This document shows positions 1 through 11,918 of a DNA stretch of 64,000 nucleotides, piece after piece. The notes under the pieces are model-generated. The model was given only the letters and a program-made list of their open reading frames with translations, had not been told where the DNA came from and did not search any database. Position 1 is the stretch's first letter. Each line of letters begins with the position of its first letter. A program made the position numbers and the translations under genes. This DNA is from Phylloscopus collybita (taxonomy: Eukaryota > Chordata > Aves > Passeriformes > Phylloscopidae). The DNA lies in contig JAJNNQ010000027.1 of the NCBI GenBank assembly GCA_027886175.1, forward strand, positions 9,996,001 through 10,060,000, written 5' to 3'.

Positions 1-3000
1 ATTCCGTGTGGGAGATATCCTCATTTGTGAGGAATTTCAGCAGGCATAACCCCAGTGGCAGGAAGACTGCGTTAGACACAAACGGTTACCCTTTTCCATG
101 GGAAACCAAAGTCTCTACCCCACGTTCCTGATGTTAGTTTGTAAGAGGCGTTTGGAAGTACAAGGGCAGAAAAACTTCCATCTCGTGGTAGATTGCACCT
201 GGGAGATATCCTCATTTTTATGGAATTTTAGTGGTATTAAAGTAGGCTGAAATCCAGCGGCAGGCAGACTGCTTTACACACGAACGCTGGCCCATATCCA
301 TGGGAAACCAAAGTCTCCACTCCTGGCTCCTCATGTCAGTTTATAGAAGGCCTTTGGAAATACAAGGGCAGAAAAACTTATATCTGGCGGTAGACTGCAC
401 CCGGGAGATGTCTTCATTTGTATGGAATTTCAGTGGAATTTTCGTAGGTAGAAGCCCAATGGCCGACGGACATTATTAGACATGAACGGTGGCCCATTTC
501 CATGAGAAACCAAAGTCTCCACAACAGGTTCCTGATGTCAGTTTTTAGGAGGCCTTTGGTACTAGAAGGGTAAACAAATTTCGAACTGGTGGTGGATTCC
601 ATCTGGGATATATCCTCATTTGTGAGGAATTTCAGCAGGCATAACCCCAGTGGCAGGCAGAGAGGATTAGACACGAACAGTGGCCCTTTTCCATGGGAAA
701 CCAAAATCTCCACCCCACGTTGCTGATGTCACTTTGTAGGAGGCGTTTTCCAATATAAGGGCAGAGAAACTTCCATCTGGTTGTAGATTGCACCTGGGAG
801 ATATCCTCATTTCTATGGAGTTTTAGTGGAATTTTAGTAGGAAGAAGCACAGTGGCAGGCAGACAGCATTAGACACGAACAATGGCCCATTTCTATGGGA
901 AACCAAAGTCTCCACCCCACGTTCCTGATGTCCGTTTCTAGGAGGCCTTTGACACTACAAAGGTAGACAAACTTCCGTCTGGTGGTTGATTGCATCGGGG
1001 AGATATCCTCATTTGTATGGAATTTCAGCAGGTAAAAGCCCAGTGGCAGGCAGACAGCATTAGACACGAACAATGGCCCATTTCTATGGGAAACCAAAGT
1101 CTCCACCCCACGTTCCTGATGTCCGTTTCTAGGAGGCCTTTGACACTACAAAGGTAGACAAACTTCCGTCTGGTGGTTGATTGCATCGGGGAGATATCCT
1201 CATTTGTATGGAATTTCAGCAGGTAAAAGCCCAGTGGCAGGCAGATAGCATTAGACACGAACGGTGGCCCTTTTCCATGGGAAAACAAAGTCTCCAACCC
1301 AGGCTCCTGATGTCAGTTTGTAGGAGGCCTTTGGCATAAAAAGGGCAGACAAACTTCCATCTGGTGGGAAATTGCATTTGGGAGATATCCTCATTTGTAG
1401 GGAATTTTGGTAGGCTTCTGCCCACTGGCAGGCAGACAGCATTAGACACGAACAGTGGCCCCTTTCCATGGAAAAACAAATTATCCATCCTATGTTCCTG
1501 ATGTCAGTTTTTAGGAGGCTTTTGGCACTGCAAGGGCTGACAAACTTCCACCTGGTGGTAGATTGCACCTGGGAGATATCCTCATTTTTATAGAATTTTA
1601 GTGGTATTTTAGTACTCAGAAGCCCAATGGCAGACAGACAGCATTAAACATGAATGGTGGGCCTTTTCTATAGGAAACCAAAGTCTCCAGGTGAGGTTCC
1701 GAATGTCAGTTTGAAGGAGGCCTTTGGCACTGCAAGAGCAGACAAATTTCCATCTGGTGGCATATTGCGTCTGGGAGATATCCTTATTTGTATGTAATTT
1801 CAGTAGTCATAAGTCAGTGGCAAGGAGACAGCATTAAACACCAAGGGTGGCCCTTTTCCATGGGAAACCAAAGCGTCCTCTCCAGATTCCTGATGTCAGT
1901 TTGTAGGAGGCCGTTGCATTACAAGGGCAGACAAACTTTCAACTGGTGGTAGACTCCATCTGGGAGATATCCTCATTTTTATGGAATTTTACTAGGCATA
2001 AGCCCAGTGGCAGGCACATAGCATTAGACACAAAGGGTGGCCCATTTCCATGGGAAAACAAAGTCTCCACCGCAGGTTCCTGATGTCAATTTTTAGGAGG
2101 CCTTTGGCACTTCAAGGGCAGACAAACTTCCACCTGGTGGTAGATTGCACCTGGGACTTATCAGCATTTGTATGGAACTGCAGCAGTCATAGCCACAGTG
2201 CCAGGCAGACAGCATTAGACAGGAACGGTGGTCCTTTTACATGGGAAACCAAAGTCTCCACCCTAGGTTCCTCATGGCAGTTTGTAGGAGGTCTTTGGCA
2301 CTACAAGGGCAGAGAAACATCCATCTAGTTTAGATTACACCTGGGAGAAATCCTCATTTGTATAGAATTTTAGTGGAATTTAACAGGCATAAGCCCAGTG
2401 GCTAGCAGACAGCATTAGACACGAACAGTGGCCCTTTTCCATGGGAAACCAAAATCTCCACCCCATGTTGTTGATGTCAGTTTTTAGGAGGCCTTTGGCA
2501 CTACGAGGGCAGACAAACGTCCACGTGGTTGTAGGTTCCACCTGGGAGATATCCTCATTTTTAAGGAGATTTAGTGGAATTTTAGTAGGAAGAAACCCAG
2601 TGGCAGGCAGACAGCATTAGACACGAATGGTGGCCCATTTTTATAGGGAAACCAAAGTCTCCACCCCACATTCCTGATGTCCGTTACTAGGAGGCCTTTG
2701 GCACTACAAGGGCAGACAAACTTCCACCTGGTGGTAGATTGCTCCTGGGAGATATCCTCATTTGTATGGACCTTCAGCAGTCATAACCACAGTGCCAGGC
2801 AGACCGCATTAGACAGGAACGGTGGTCCTTTTCCTAGGGACGCCAAAGCCTCCACACCACGTTCCCGATGTCAGGTTTTAGTAGGCCATTGACAGTACAA
2901 GGGCAGAGAAACTTCCGTCTGGTGGTTGATTGCATCGGGAAGATATCCTCATTTGTATGGAATTTCAGCAGATAGAAGCCCAGTGGCAGGCAGACAGCAT

Positions 3001-6000
3001 TAGACACGAACGGTGGCCCTTTTCCATGGGAAAACAAAGTCTCCAACTCAGGCTCCTGATGTCAGTTTGTAGGAGGCCTTTGGCACTACAAGGGCAGACA
3101 AACTTCCATCTTGTGGTGGATCGCACCTCGTAGATGTCTTTATTTGTATAGAATTTTAGTGGAATTATAGTACTCAGAATCCCAGTTGCAGACCGACCGC
3201 ATTAAAAATGAACGGTGGACCTTTTCCGTAGGAAACCAATGTCTCCAGGCCAGGTTCCGAATGTCAGTTTGAAGGAGGCCTTTGGCACTGCTAGAGCAGA
3301 CAAATTTCCATCTGGTGGCATATTGCATCTGGGAGATATCCTCATTTGTATGGAACTTCAGCAGTCATAACCACAGTGCCAGGCAGACAGCATTAGACAG
3401 GAACGGTGGTCCTTTTCCATGGAAAGACAAATTATCCATCCTATGTTCCTGATGTCAGTTTGAAAGAGGTCTTTGGCAATACAAGGGCAGAGAAACTTCC
3501 ATCTGGTGTTTGATTGCACCCGGGAGATATTCGCATTTGCATGGAATTTTAGTGGAATTTTAGTAGGCAGAATCCCAGCGGCAGGCAGAAAAAATTAGAC
3601 ATGAATAGTGGCCCATTTCCATGGGAAACCAAAGTCTCCACCCCAGGTTCCTGATGTCATTTTCTAGGAGGCCTCTGGCACTACAAGAGGAGACTAACTT
3701 CCAACTGGTGGCATATTGCATCTGGGAGATATCCTCATTTGTATGTAATTTTAGTAGCCATAAGCCCAGTGGCAGGCAGACAGCATTAGACAGGAACCGT
3801 GGCCCTTTGCCATGGGAAACCAAAGTCTCTGCCCCAGCTTCTTGATGTCATTTTGTAGGAAGCCTTTTGCTCTACAGGGGCAGACAAACTTCCATTTGGT
3901 GTTAGATTGCACGTGAGAGACATCTTCAATGGTATGGAATTTTATTGTAATTTTAATAGGCAGAATCCTAGTGGCAGGCAAACATCATTAGACACGAACG
4001 CTGTCGCATTTCCATGGGAAACCAAAGTCTCCACTCCAGGTTCCTGATGTCAGTATGTAGGAGGCCTTTGGCACTACAAGGGCAGACAAAGTTCCGACTG
4101 GTGGTTGATTGCATTGAGGAGATATCCTCATTTGTATGGAATTTCAGCAGGCAGAAGATCAGTGGCAGGCAGACAGCATAGGACACGAACGGTGGACCTT
4201 TTTCATGGGAAACCGATGTCTCCACCCCAGGTTCCTGATGTCTGTTTTTAGGAGGCCTTTGGCACTACAAGGGCAAACAAACTTCGAACTGGTGGTAGAT
4301 TCCATCTGGGAGATAGCCTCATTTGTGAGGAATTTCAGCAGGCGTAACCCAGTGGCAGGCAGACAGCATTAGACAGGAACGGTACCCCTTTTCCATTGGA
4401 AACAAAGTCTCCATCCCACGTTCCTGATGTCAGTTTGTAGGAGGCATTTGGCACTATAAGGGCAGACTAATTTCCGACTGGTTGTAGATTCCATCTGGGA
4501 GATATCCTCATTTGTATGGAATTTCACTAGGCATAAGCCCAGTGGCAGGCACATTGCATTAGACACAAACGGTGGTCCTTTCCCATGGGAAACCAAAGTC
4601 TCCACCCCTGGTTCCTGATGTCAGTTTTTTAGGAGGCCTTTGCCACTACAAGGGCAGACAATCTTCCATCTGGTGGTAAATTGCATCTGGGAGATATCCT
4701 CACTTGAATGGAATTTTAGGAAACATACGCCCAGTGGCAGGCACACAGCATTAGGCATGAACAGTGGCTCTTTTTCATGGGAAACCAAATTATCCATCCT
4801 ACGTTTCAGATGTCATTTTATAGGAGACCTTTGGCAATACAAGGGCAGAGAAACTTCAAACCGGGGGTAGATTGCACCTGCGAGATATTCTCATTTGTAT
4901 AGAATTTTAGAGGAATTTTAGTACGCAGAATCCCAGTGGCAGGCAGACAGAATTAGACATGAATAGTGGCCCTTTTCCAGGGGAAACCAAAGTCTCCAGG
5001 CCAGGTTCCTGATGTCTGTTTTTAGGAGGCCTTTTGCACTACAAGAACAGACAAACTTCCAACTGGTGGCATATTGAATCTGGGAGATATCCTCATTTGT
5101 ATGTAATTTCTGTAGCCACAACCCAGTGGTGGGCAGACAGCATTAGACACGAACGCTGGCCCTTTTCCATGGGAAACCAAAGTCTCCACGCCAGGCTCCT
5201 CATGTCAATTTGTAGGAGGCCTTTGGCTCTACAGGGGCAGACAAACTTCCGTCAGGTGGTTGATTACATCGGAGAGATTTCCAAATTTTTTTTGGAATTT
5301 CAGCAGGCAGAAGCTCATTGGCAGGCAGACAGTATTAGACATGAACGCTGGTCCTTTTCCATGGGAAATCAAAGTCTCCACCCATGGTTCCTGATGTCAG
5401 TTTTTTAGGAGGGCTTTGGTACAACAAGGGCAGAGAATCTTCCATCTGGTTGTAGATTGCACCTGGGATATATCCTTATTTCTATGGAATTTTAGTGGAA
5501 TATTAATAGGAAGAAACCAAGTGGCAGGCAGACAGCATTAGACACGAACGGTGGCCCATTTCCATGGGAAACCAAAGTCTCCACCCCACGTTCCTGATGT
5601 CCGTTTCTAGGAGGCCGTTGGCAATACAAGGGCAGACAAACTTCCACCTGGTGGTAGATTGCACCTGGGAGATATCCTCATTTGTATGGAACTTCAGCAC
5701 TCATAATCTCAAAGCCAGGCAGACAGCATTAGAAACAAACGGTGGACCTTTTCCATGGGAAACCAAAGTCTTCACCCCACGTTCCTGATGTCCGTTTTTT
5801 GGAGGCCTTTGGCACTACAAGGGCAGACAAAGTTCCACCTGGTGGTAGATTGCACCTGGGAGATATCCTTATTTGTATGGAACTTCAGCAGTCATCACCA
5901 CAGTGCCAGGCAGACAGCATTAGATACGAACGGTGGTCCTTTTCCATTGGAAACCAAAGTCTCCACGCCTGGTTCCTGATGTCAGTTTTTTAGGGGGCTT

Positions 6001-8882
6001 TTGCCACTACAAGGGCAGACAAACTTCCACCTCGTGGTAAATTGCATCTGCGAGATATCCTCATTTGTATTGAGTTTTTGCAGGCATACGCCCAGTGGCA
6101 GGCACACAGCATTAGGCATGAACAGTGACCTTTTTCCATGGGAAACCAAATTATCCATCCTATGTTTCAGATGTCAGTTTATAGGAGACCTTTGGCAGTA
6201 CAAGGGCAGAGAAACTTCAAACTGGGGGAGGATTGCACCTGCGAAATATTCCCATTTGTATAGAATTTTAGAGGAATTTTAGTACGCAGAATCCCAGCGG
6301 ACGACAGACAGAATTAGACATGAATAGTGGCCGTTTTCCAGGGGAAACCAAAGTCTCCAGGCCAGGTTCCTGATGTCAGTTTTTAGGAGGCCTTTTGCAC
6401 TACAAGAACAGACAAACTTCCAACTGGTGGCATATTGCGTCTTGGAGATATCCTCATTTGTATGGAATTTTAGTGGAATTAAAGTAGGCAGAAGCCCAGT
6501 GGCAAGTAGACAGCATTAAACACCAACGGTGGCCCATTTCCATGGGAAACCAAAGTCTCCACCCCACGTTCCTGATGTCCGTTTCTAGGAGGACTTTGTC
6601 ACGACAAGAGCAGACAAACTTCCAACTGGTGGCATATTGCATCAGCGAGATATCCTCATTTCTATGTAATTTCAGTAGCCGTAAGCCCAGTGGCAGGCTG
6701 ACAGCATTAGACACGAACGGTGGCCCTTTTCCATGGGAAAACAAAGTCTCCACCCCTGGTTCCTGATGTCAGTTTTTTAGGAGGGCTTTGGTACTACAAG
6801 AGCAGACAAACTTCCATCTGGTTGTAGATTGCACCTGGGAGATATCCCTATTTGTATGGAATTTTAGTGCAATTTCAGTAGTCATAAGCCCAGTGGTAAG
6901 GAGACAGCATTAAACACCAAGGGTGGCCCTTTTCCCTGGGAAACCAAAGCGTCCTCTCCAGATTCCTGATGTCAATTTGTAGGAGGCCGTTGGCATTAAA
7001 AGGGCAGACAAACTTTCAACTGGTGGTAGACTCCATCTGGGAGATATCCTCATTTGTATGGAATTTTCCTAGGCATAAGCCAAGTAGCAGGCACATAGCA
7101 TTAGACAGAAACGATGACCCATTTCCATGAGAAACCAAAGCCTCCACCGCACGTTCCTCATGTCAGTTTTTAGGAGGCCTTTGGCACTACGAGGGCAGAC
7201 CAACTTCCACCTTGTGGTAGATTCCACCTGGGAGATATCCTCATTTTTATGGAATTTTAGAGGAATTTTTGTTGGACGAAGCGCAGTGGCAGGCAGACAG
7301 CATTAGACACGAACGATGGCTCATTTCTATGGGAAACCAAAGTCTCCACCCCACGTTCCTGATGTCCGTTTCTCGGAGGCCTTTGGCACTACATGGGCAG
7401 ACAAACTTCCACCTGGTGGTAGATTGCACCTGCGAGATATCCTTATTTTTATGGAACTTCAGCAGTCATAACAACAGTTCCAGACAGATAGCATTAGATA
7501 TGTTCACTGGCCCATATCCATGGGAAACCAAAGTCTCCACACCACGTTCCCAATGTCAGGTTTTAGGAGGCCTTTGGTAGTACAAGGGCAGACAAACTTC
7601 TGTCTGGTGGTTGATTGCATCGGGGAGATATCCTCATTTGTATGGAATTTCAGCAGGTAGAAGCCCAGTGGCAGGCAGACAGTATTAGACACGAACGGTG
7701 ACCCTTTTCCATGGGAAAACAAAGTCTCCAACCCAGGCTCCTGATGTCAGTTTGCAGGAGGCTTTTGGCATTAAAAGGGCAGACAAACTTCCATCTGGTG
7801 GGAAATTGCATTAAGGAGATATCCTCCTTTGTAGGGAATTTTAGTAGGCATATTCCCACTGGCAGGCAGATAGCATTTGACACGAACGGTGGCCTTTTTC
7901 CATGGAAAAACAAATTATCCATCCTATGTTCCTGATGTCAGTTTGAAGGAGGCCTTTGGCACTGCAAGGGCAGACAAACTTCCATCTGGCGGTAGATTGC
8001 ACCTCAGAGATGTCCTCATTTGTATGGAATTTTAGTGGTATATTAGTACTCAGAAACCCTGTGGAAGACAGACAGCATTAAACATGAATGGTGGGCCTTT
8101 TCTATAGAAAACCAAAGTCTCCAGGTGAGGTTCTGAATGTCAGTTTGAAGGAGGCCTTTGGCACTGCAAGAGCAGACAAACTTCCATCTGGTGGCATATT
8201 GCATCTGGGAGATATCCTCATTTGTATGTAATTTCAGTAGTCATAAGCCCAGTGGCAAGGAGACAGCATTAAACACCAAGGGTGGCCCTTTTCCATGGGA
8301 AACCAAAGCGTCCTCTCCAGATTCCTGATGTCAGTTTGTAGGAGGCCGTTGGCATAACAAGGGCAGACAAACTTTCATCTGGTCGTAGACTCCATCTGGG
8401 AGATATCCTCATTGTATGGGATTTTACTAGGCATAAGCCCAGTGGGAGGCACATAGCATTAGACACAAACGGTGGCCCATTTCCATGGGAAAACAAAGTC
8501 TCCACCCCACGTTCCTGATGTCAGTTTTTAGGAGGGCTTTGGCACTACGAGGGCAGACAAACTTCGACCCGGTGGTAGATTACACCTGGGAGATATCCTC
8601 ATTTGTATGGAACTTCAGCAGTCATAACCACAGTGCCAGGCAGACAGCATTAGACAGGAACGGTGGTCCTTTTCCATGGGAAACCAAAGTCTCCACACTA
8701 GGTTCCTGATGGAAATTTGTAGGAGGCCTTTGGAACCACAAGGGCAGAGAAATTTCCATCTGGTGTTAGATTGCACCTGGGAGATATTCTCATTTGTATG
8801 GAATTTCAGTAGTCATAAGCCCATTGGCAAGCAGACCGCATTTAACACCAAGGGTGGCCCTTTTCCATGGGAAGCCAAAGCG
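1..8882 (+). repeat. 191/203-bp satellite array, forward block 1
   Basis: Head-to-tail satellite monomers. Each contains, in order, a CCATGGGAAACCAAAG box, a CTGATGTCAGTTT box, an AGGAGGCCTTTGGCACTACA box, GGGCAGACAAACTTCC, GGGAGATATCCTCATTTGTA, then CAGTGGCAGGCAGACAGCAT and TTAGACACGAACGG. Period is 191 bp for the short class and about 203 bp for the long class, which carries an extra 12 bp from a duplicated TGGAATTTTAG segment. Monomers differ by scattered substitutions and small indels, and two adjacent ones (851-1041 and 1042-1232) are identical. The block ends inside a monomer at the ERV insertion. I see no gene in it. Open frames of 60-105 codons recur on both strands with the monomer and are not genes. 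Tandem satellite is certain; a centromeric or pericentromeric location is inference. Confidence 0.97.
851..1232 (+). repeat. Two identical adjacent satellite monomers
   Basis: The 191 bases at 851-1041 are repeated without any difference I can find at 1042-1232. Both carry unusual variants for this array, such as TTTGACACTACAAAGGTAG and a TGCATCGGGG segment. This points to a very recent single-monomer duplication. The next monomer, from 1233, diverges. Confidence 0.93.
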
Positions 8883-8888
8883 TCCTCT
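8883..8888. repeat. Left target-site duplication of the ERV (TCCTCT)
   Basis: TCCTCT immediately precedes the ERV and recurs directly after it at 12634-12639. In uninterrupted monomers of the same type (for example near 1880 and 6945) the sequence reads GCGTCCTCTCCAGATTCC once. The satellite phase therefore resumes exactly across the insertion. A 6-bp duplication fits retroviral integration. One extra base (A 8889, G 12633) separates it from the canonical TG and CA ends, so the precise edges are uncertain by one base. Confidence 0.85.
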
Positions 8889-8889
8889 A

Positions 8890-8965
8890 TGACTCTGGAA
8901 AAATAATATGTGCAGGCCTTAGCTGAAAATTGAGCATGAAGAGTTTTATTGTTAGGTTTAGAATA
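8890..8965 (+). repeat. 5' LTR remnant
   Basis: Starts TGACTCTG and matches the first ~76 bp of the 3' LTR (from 11919) with two substitutions: a G/C difference near 8898 and another near 8933. The match ends at about 8965, after TTTAGAATA. The sequence then runs into RNase H coding sequence through a short stretch with repeated TAGGTTTA. The rest of U3, R, U5 and the primer binding site are absent. Confidence 0.88.
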
Positions 8966-8979
8966 GGTTTAGGTTTAAA

Positions 8980-10464
8980 ATGTTCAGTGCTGATGTCCAA
9001 TTTCATTTAGAGCTGAAAACTATGCAAAGCAGAAAACCACTTAATGCACTGACAGTGTTCACAGACGCGTCGGGTAAATCTCACAAGTCGGTAATGACTT
9101 GGCGAGATCCCGATTCACATCCGTGGGAATCTGATGTTGCAGAGGTGGAAGGCTCACCTCAGGTTGCTGAATTGGCTGCAGTTGTCAGAGCATTTGAAAA
9201 ATTTTCTGAACCCTTTAATTTAGTGACAGATTCCAGTTATGTAGCAGGGATAGTTTCTAGAGCAGAACAGTCTGTGCTGCAAGAAGTCTCTAACATCACA
9301 CTTTTTCAGTTGCTTTCTAAGCTCGTGAAACTTATTTCTCTCCGAGAACACCCCTTTTTTGTGATGCACACCAGGTCACACACAGAACTCCCAGGATTCA
9401 TTGCAGAGGGAAACAAGAGAGCTGATGCTCTTGCCACCACCGTGGAGATAGCTCCTCTGCCAAATCACTTTGAGCAAGCAAGAATCAGTCACCAACTCCA
9501 TCACCAAAATGCACCTGGACTGGTCAGGCAGTTTAATTTAACTCGTGACCAAGCCAAAGCAATTGTAAACAACTGTTCACAATGTAACAAATGTGCAATC
9601 TCATCTCTGCCCACAGGTGTCAATCCCCGAGGTTTGTCCAGCTGTGAAGTGTGGCAATCAGACGTCACGCACTTTGCCCCTTTCGGAAAGCAAAAGTTCG
9701 TGCATGTCTCTGTCGACACGTTCTCAGGAGCTGTTTTTGCATCTGCCCACACAGGAGAGAAAGCTGGAGATGCTATCAAGCATTTTATCCAGGCTTTCGC
9801 TGTATTAAGCATCCCAAAGTCCTTGAAAACAGATAATGCTCCAGCATACACATCTAAAGAATTCAGCAACTTTTTACAGCAATGAGAAGTAAAACACAAA
9901 ACAGGGATTCCCCACTCTCCCACAGGCCAAGCAATTGTGGAGAGGACTCATCTTAACCTCAAAAGAGTCCTCAGTCAGCAGCAACCAATCCTCAAAATTG
10001 AACCACCATCTGTGAGATTGGCCCGTGCTCTGTTCACTTTGAATTTTCTTAACTGTTCCTTTGAGACCATGAACCCGCCGGTGACAAGGCACTTTCGAGG
10101 GAGCTCTCTGTTAGAACCCCATGAAAGGCCAAAGGTCCTTGTCAAAGATCCAGAAACTTGGAGGATACAGAGTCCTCATGATTTAGTCACCTGGAGGCGC
10201 GGGTACGCCTGTGTCTCCACTCCCACCGGCTTGCGGTAGATTCCCTCCCGATGTGTGAGACCCTATGTCCCCAAAACATCAGAAGCAAAAGTGCCCCAGG
10301 CAGCTGTCGCCTCCTGGAGAAAGAGAAAAAAAGATGAAGAACAGGAAGGTTCAGACACAGAGCCTTCTTGTCCAGTTAGTATTCCTTCCTGGATGTTTTG
10401 GCAAGAGGAAGAAGCAGAAGAGCTGCTTCCTCTTGCTGAGTGTTTTCAGCGTTTGTTTAACTAA
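8980..10464 (+). pseudogene. pol: ERV pol remnant: RNase H and integrase, two nonsense codons
   Basis: One reading frame runs from the LTR junction to a TAA at 10462-10464, broken only by TGA at 9883-9885 and TAG at 10237-10239. The ATG at 8980 is merely the first in-frame Met after the deletion. Codons 1-160 are RNase H, with acidic residues D29 (FTDASG), E64, D84 (TDSSY) and D149 (RADA). Codons ~165-205 form the integrase zinc-binding HHCC domain (H171, H175, C199, C202). The catalytic core has D228, D285 (TDNAPAYTS) and E321 (codon at 9940-9942), a D-D-35-E spacing; E321 lies after the first stop. A C-terminal segment (RGYACVST) resembles beta-like class II integrases. A charged, Lys/Glu-rich tail precedes the final stop. 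Reverse transcriptase, including any YxDD motif, is missing. The protein is not expected to be functional. Confidence 0.93.
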
Positions 10465-10465
10465 A

Positions 10466-10486
10466 TTCTTTTCTTTTAAGTTACAG
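10466..10486 (+). promoter_or_regulatory. Candidate env splice acceptor
   Basis: A pyrimidine run (10466-10477) is followed by AAG at 10478-10480 and TTACAG at 10481-10486. It sits between the pol stop (10464) and the env ATG (10509), where the acceptor for spliced env mRNA normally lies. No donor can be assigned because the 5' leader is deleted. The call rests on sequence pattern and position only. Confidence 0.45.
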
Positions 10487-10508
10487 AACTACAGGCCTGG
10501 TGGTCAGC

Positions 10509-11876
10509 ATGGAAATTCGTAGTTCGAGAGTGTTTGCATTTGTGATGCTGCTCAGTTTGCCAACCCTGGCTTTCTTCTGGATTGTCCCACAGCCAAAAAC
10601 CAATGTGTGGAAAACCCTTGCACAGAGTCTAGGGCAAGATCACATTTGTCTAGCCTCAGCCTCAGCCCAAAATCCCATGTCTGCCTGCTTAGTAGGGATC
10701 CCTGCAAAAGAAGAAGAGTATCCTCAACCACTCCTCCGGTAGCGTCAAAGTTTTAATCAGAAACCTAGCGCAGTTAAAGAGTTTCAAGAAATAAATGAGC
10801 CCCCTTCTACTGTTGTTAAAAATCCCCTTGCTTTTTGGAAACAATGGTCTCAGTCTCTCGGCCGCCCCCACCTGGAGCCCCAAGAATTAGAACTCCTTGG
10901 GTCCTCCAAAGCTCCTTTTTGTGTTCAATTTATGTATACCCCACCCAAAGAGCAAGAAAAGTCGTTTTACAATTTGAGACAAGCTGAAATTTCTTATATG
11001 GCAACAAATTGGTGTGCAAAAATTGTTCATGTCCTTACTTTTTCTGCTAGCAATTCCCTTTCCCTTCCCAAAGGTTTTTTCCTTGTTTGTAGTGACAGAG
11101 CCTTTACTGGGATCCCAGCTCGTCTCATTGGAGGTCCTTGCACTCTGAGTAAGCTGAGCCTTTTTACCCCTAACATGACTCAAATTCTCAATTGGCACAA
11201 GAAAAATTCCTCTCTAAAAGTTCAGAAGAGAGACTTGACAAGTCTTAATTCGGATTGCAATTCAGAAATTATCCATTGGTCCAGGGCAAAAGCAGCAGCC
11301 CTGTCAGTTTTTTTACCTTGGGTTTCAATTGCAAAGTCTGTGGGAGAATTAGGCCAATTAGAATGTTGGGTAGCTAAACAAGCAAATTTAACATCTCGTG
11401 CTATAAGTGACCTCTTATCAGACGAACAGATAACTAGACGGGCAACGCTCCAAAATAGAGCTGCCATTGATTACTTGCTTTTGTTGAATCAACATTCGTG
11501 CGAGGAGTTCGAAGGACTCTGCTGCTTCAACCTATCATCTAAAGCAGAAGACGTCAGAAAATCTGTCCACCAGCTACGAGGGATGGTCAGTTCCATCAAA
11601 GAAGAAATAGGAGACTGGTTTGACAACATCTTTTCAGGTGTCGGACTTTCTAAAGTTGTCAGCTCATGGATCAAAACAGGACTGTTAGTGTTGTTCATTG
11701 TATTAGTTGTGGCCTTTGCTTTTAGTTTAGTAAAAAGTTTGATCATGCGTGCAGTTTTTTCCACTTCCACCCCCTCTGTGCATTCAGTGCATTCAGTAGA
11801 GCCAGCCAACGAATTTCCGCTAGACGAAGTTACCAGCAGTGAAAATAGCTCAGAAGTTTACACACCAGATCAGTAA
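10509..11876 (+). pseudogene. env: ERV env (SU-TM), one nonsense codon
   Basis: One continuous frame of 456 codons including the TAA at 11874-11876, interrupted only by TAG at 10740-10742 (codon 78). The first ~22 codons look like a signal peptide (basic, then hydrophobic). The SU segment before the putative SU/TM boundary is only about 240 codons. That boundary, near codons 238-242, has a weak basic motif (VQKR) rather than a clear furin site. TM carries a hydrophobic loop between two cysteines (codons 250 and 286), as in the internal fusion peptide of alpharetroviruses. A CX6CC motif follows at codons 331-339 (C, six residues, CC), which is the covalent SU-TM signature, then a membrane-spanning helix at about codons 390-410 and a short tail. 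NxS/T sites include codons 222, 233, 293 and 341. The stop truncates the product inside SU, so no complete Env is made. Confidence 0.9.
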
Positions 11877-11877
<1 letters not shown>

Positions 11878-11911
<34 letters not shown>

Positions 11912-11918
11912 GGAAGTA
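11878..11918 (+). promoter_or_regulatory. Polypurine tract with a 31-A run
   Basis: Begins one base after the env stop codon. Thirty-one A residues (11878-11908) are followed by GGGGGAAGTA, and the 3' LTR starts with TGACTCTG at 11919. Position and purine composition fit the plus-strand primer of a retrovirus. The A run is much longer than a normal polypurine tract and probably expanded by slippage after insertion, or is a polymer-length artefact. Confidence 0.85.

Noticed and set aside
1..8882. CRISPR-like array of direct repeats
   Set aside because: The repeats are contiguous ~191-bp monomers without unique spacers, in vertebrate-type DNA with an ERV.
9883..10239. Programmed stop-codon readthrough in pol
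   Set aside because: Retroviral readthrough and frameshift sites lie at gag-pro-pol borders, not inside the integrase core. These stops look like ordinary nonsense mutations.
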